Shown in pieces: positions 61,960 through 64,000 of a stretch of 64,000 bases of DNA. Positions within the stretch are counted from its first letter, which is position 1; every line of letters starts with the position of its first letter. The DNA comes from Ideonella oryzae (GTDB taxonomy: Bacteria > Pseudomonadota > Gammaproteobacteria > Burkholderiales > Burkholderiaceae_C): NCBI RefSeq assembly GCF_024055665.1, contig NZ_JAMXMC010000015.1, forward strand, positions 1 to 64,000, given 5' to 3'. The notes beneath the pieces were generated by a model. The model was not told where the DNA came from, did no database searches, and saw only the letters and a program-made list of their open reading frames with translations. The position numbers were made by a program, and so were the translations under genes.

Positions 61960-63456
61960 TCAGCCCAGCGGCACCGGCACGAACAGGGTCTCGTCGTCGC
62001 GCTTGATCAGCAGGGCCACCTGCTTGGGGTGGGTCTTGAGCACGGCGCGGATGTCGTCCATGCCCTTGACCGGCTTGCCGTTGATGGCCAGCACGATGTC
62101 GCCGGCCTCGATGCCCGCCCGCGCGGCCGCGCCCTCGGCGTCGTCCACCAGCAGGCCGCCGTCCACACCCGCCTGGCGCTTCTCGTCGCGGCTGAGGTTG
62201 CGCAGCGCCAGGCCCAGCTGCGGCCCCTCGGCGGCGCCGTTGCTGGCGGCTTCCTTCTCGTCCTGGGCCTTGCCCAGCTTGGCTTCCACCGTCTTGCTGC
62301 CATGGTCGCGCCACAGCGTCAGGCTCACCTTCTCGCCCGGGGCGGACAGGCCGATCTGGCTGGACAGCGAGCCGGCATCGCTCACCGGCTTGCCGTTGAC
62401 CTGGGTGATCACGTCGCCGGCCTTGATGCCGGCCTCGGCGGCGGCGCTGCCCTTTTCCACCTTGGAGACCAGCGCGCCCTCGGGCTTGGTCATGCCGAAG
62501 GATTCGGCCAGGGCCTGGTTGACCGGCTGGATCATCACGCCCAGACGGCCGTGCTGCGCGTGGCCGGTGGCGACGATCTGGTCCTTGACCTTCATCGCGA
62601 TGTTGATCGGGATGGCGAAGGACAGGCCCTGGAAGCCGCCGCTCTGCGAGTAGATCTGCGCGTTGATGCCGATCACCGCGCCACTGCCATCGAACAGCGG
62701 GCCGCCAGAGTTGCCGGGGTTCACGGCGGCGTCGGTCTGGATGAAGGGCACGACGGTGTCATCGGGCAGCGAGCGGCCCTTGGCGCTGACGATGCCCTGG
62801 GTGGCGGTCTGCTCCAGACCATAGGGCGCGCCGATGGCCAGCACCCGGTCGCCCACCTCGGCCGCGTCGGAGTCGCCCAGGCGCACGGTCGGCAGGTCCT
62901 TGGCCGCGATGCGCAGCACCGCGATGTCGGTCACCGTGTCGGTGCCCAGCACCTTGGCCTCGAACTCGCGGTGGTCGACCAGACGCACGGTCACGGTCTT
63001 GGCGTCGCGCACCACGTGGGCATTGGTCAGGATCAGGCCATCGGCGGCGACGATGAAGCCCGAGCCCTGGCCGCGGAACGGCACCTTGCCGTGCGGCTGG
63101 CCGCCCCGCTGCTGAAAGCCGGGCATGCCGCGGAAGAAGCGGAAGAAGGGGTCGTTCTCGATGTCCGGGCCGTCCTCGTTCGGGTCGGGCTGGCGCTCGC
63201 CCGCCACCATCACGCCGACCACCGCCGGGCCGGCCTGCTTGACGATGGCGCGGTAGTCCGGCACGGCACCGGGCGGCAGCGGGGCGATGGCGGCGGCCGG
63301 CACGACGGCGGCTGCCGCGGCGGCACCCACCGGGGTCTGGCCGCTGCCGGAGAAGAGGTGCTTGAAGTCGATGGCCCCGGCGCTGCTGGCCGCCACCAGG
63401 GCGGTGGTCGCCGCAGCGGTGACGACGACGGTCGTGAGGGTCTTGATCTTGCTCAT
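61960..63456 (-). CDS. Do-type periplasmic serine protease (DegP/MucD-like)
   Basis: A 498-residue trypsin-like protease and chaperone of the envelope stress response. After a signal sequence (about 1-28) and an Ala/Pro-rich segment, the protease domain carries the triad His147 (LTNAHVV), Asp177 (VTDIAVL) and Ser250 (NPGNSGGPL). Two PDZ domains follow (GRLGVMIQPVNQALAESFGM with AGIKAGDVITQVNGKPV; LGLALRNLSRDEKRQAG with AGIEAGDIVLAINGKPV). AGGAG precedes the ATG at 63456. It is read in the same direction as the truncated kinase gene upstream, an arrangement shared with other two-component-regulated proteases. Confidence 0.94.
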   Translation of the reverse strand: MSKIKTLTTVVVTAAATTALVAASSAGAIDFKHLFSGSGQTPVGAAAAAAVVPAAAIAPLPPGAVPDYRAIVKQAGPAVVGVMVAGERQPDPNEDGPDIENDPFFRFFRGMPGFQQRGGQPHGKVPFRGQGSGFIVAADGLILTNAHVVRDAKTVTVRLVDHREFEAKVLGTDTVTDIAVLRIAAKDLPTVRLGDSDAAEVGDRVLAIGAPYGLEQTATQGIVSAKGRSLPDDTVVPFIQTDAAVNPGNSGGPLFDGSGAVIGINAQIYSQSGGFQGLSFAIPINIAMKVKDQIVATGHAQHGRLGVMIQPVNQALAESFGMTKPEGALVSKVEKGSAAAEAGIKAGDVITQVNGKPVSDAGSLSSQIGLSAPGEKVSLTLWRDHGSKTVEAKLGKAQDEKEAASNGAAEGPQLGLALRNLSRDEKRQAGVDGGLLVDDAEGAAARAGIEAGDIVLAINGKPVKGMDDIRAVLKTHPKQVALLIKRDDETLFVPVPLG

Positions 63457-63539
63457 CGCGAGGACTCCTTGTCGCTCATGGAAGCGCGGTTCAACCGCAT
63501 GGCTGCCATGGTGCGCAAGGGCGATGAGGCCTTCGTGAG

Positions 63540-63556
63540 GCGAAGATGAAGCGAAG
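63540..63556 (-). promoter_or_regulatory. direct repeat upstream of the Do protease gene
   Basis: On the minus strand CTTCGC-TTCAT-CTTCGC gives two identical 6-bp half-sites with 11-bp periodicity, the layout bound by OmpR-family regulators. It lies between the kinase stop and the protease gene, about 85 bp before the latter's start codon. The cognate regulator would lie beyond the window edge. Confidence 0.33.
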
Positions 63557-63557
63557 G

Positions 63558-64000
63558 TTAGGACCGTGGGGCGCGGGAGCTGGCCGGGAGCTTCACCTGC
63601 ACTCGCAGGCCGCCCAGCGGCGAATCGCCCAGTGTGATCCGGCCGCCATGGCGCCGGGCCACCGCCTGCGCGATGGCCAGGCCCAGGCCGGTGCCATCGG
63701 CGCGGCCGCTGTCGCGGCGCCAGAAGCGGTCGAAGACGCGCTCGCGCTCGGCTGGCGGGATGCCGGGGCCATCGTCGTCCACCGTCAACCGCGGGCCATC
63801 GGCCTCGGCGCTGACCTGCAGCCGCACCTCGCCGCCCTCGCGGCCGTAGCGCAGCGCGTTGTCGGCCAGGTTGCGCACCAGGGCCGAGAGGGCCGCGCGG
63901 TCGCCGTGCATCGGCACCGGCTGCTCGGCCTCCAGGGCCAGCGTGACGTGATGGGCCTGGGCCTGCGGCCACAGGTCGGCCAGGGCTTCGCCGGCCAGTT
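63558..64000 (-). CDS. sensor histidine kinase, C-terminal part only
   Basis: The frame is open to the window edge, so only the last 147 residues are seen. They form the catalytic ATPase domain: LVRNLADNALRYGREGG (N box), VDDDGPGIPP (G1), VFDRFWRRDSGRADGTGLGLAIAQAVARRHGG (F and G2 boxes read in segments) and a closing GLRVQVKLPA strand. This is typical of OmpR-partner kinases. The dimerisation and sensor domains and any response regulator lie upstream beyond the window. The protease gene follows in the same direction. Confidence 0.93.
   Translation of the reverse strand, partial: LAGEALADLWPQAQAHHVTLALEAEQPVPMHGDRAALSALVRNLADNALRYGREGGEVRLQVSAEADGPRLTVDDDGPGIPPAERERVFDRFWRRDSGRADGTGLGLAIAQAVARRHGGRITLGDSPLGGLRVQVKLPASSRAPRS

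Overview
The window is GC-rich DNA with densely packed genes and no rRNA, tRNA, CRISPR array, insertion sequence or phage gene that I can recognise. Gene content points to a betaproteobacterium of the order Burkholderiales, probably near the Sphaerotilaceae/Comamonadaceae. The pointers are a PEP-CTERM protein beside EpsL-type exopolysaccharide genes, a CeoR/BpeT-LlpE-BpeEF-OprC-like efflux locus, an SHP/diheme cytochrome/cytochrome b operon, a thiC-thiO-thiS-thiG-thiDE operon and a Burkholderiales-type porin. This placement is inferred from synteny and protein resemblance; no search was run.

Layout. 1-4.3 kb: end of an exopolysaccharide region (RmlC fragment, polyprenyl-phosphate sugar transferase, EpsL-like outer-membrane protein, PEP-CTERM protein) closed by a clear terminator. 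4.3-8.2 kb, minus strand: SHP, diheme cytochrome c and cytochrome b561 with an OmpR-type response regulator and kinase, preceded by a candidate regulator-binding direct repeat. 8.2-20.7 kb: mostly housekeeping genes (diguanylate cyclase, aromatic aminotransferase, 5'-nucleotidase, DUF2332, Crp/Fnr regulator, EamA and LplT transporters, alanine racemase, thioesterase, ArfB). 19.6-27.9 kb: LysR regulator divergent from a lipase-like gene and a tripartite RND pump. 27.9-35.4 kb: LysE exporter, TonB-like protein, large diguanylate cyclase, RadA, IlvE and small proteins. 35.4-39.5 kb: soluble PAS histidine kinase translationally coupled to a TrmB/LuxR-type regulator with no receiver, then a secreted seven-repeat FG-GAP protein. 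39.5-42.6 kb: small membrane and thioredoxin-like proteins and an ECF sigma/anti-sigma/COG4315 operon.

42.6-47.6 kb is the least explained region. It holds a sigma54 activator with a degenerate FHA-like N-terminus, two small proteins of unknown function and a membrane-anchored Ser/Thr kinase with a TPR tail. Between the activator and the divergent small gene lie three copies of an 8-bp motif and a near-consensus sigma54 promoter, so it looks like a self-contained phospho-signalling circuit.

48.9-54.8 kb: thiamine operon under a TPP riboswitch whose expression platform is visible as a perfect 10-bp stem covering the thiC ribosome binding site. 54.9-55.9 kb: OmpA-domain protein. 56.3-61.9 kb: an AcoR-type sigma54 activator, a porin and a PQQ-dependent alcohol dehydrogenase transcribed divergently from two near-identical sigma54 promoters around a shared cluster of TGTCGC/GCGACA half-sites, and a cytochrome c with an unusual CX3CH haem motif. 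The dehydrogenase carries the Asp-x-Asp pair associated with lanthanide use but lacks the vicinal cysteines. 62.0-64.0 kb: Do-type protease and a truncated histidine kinase.
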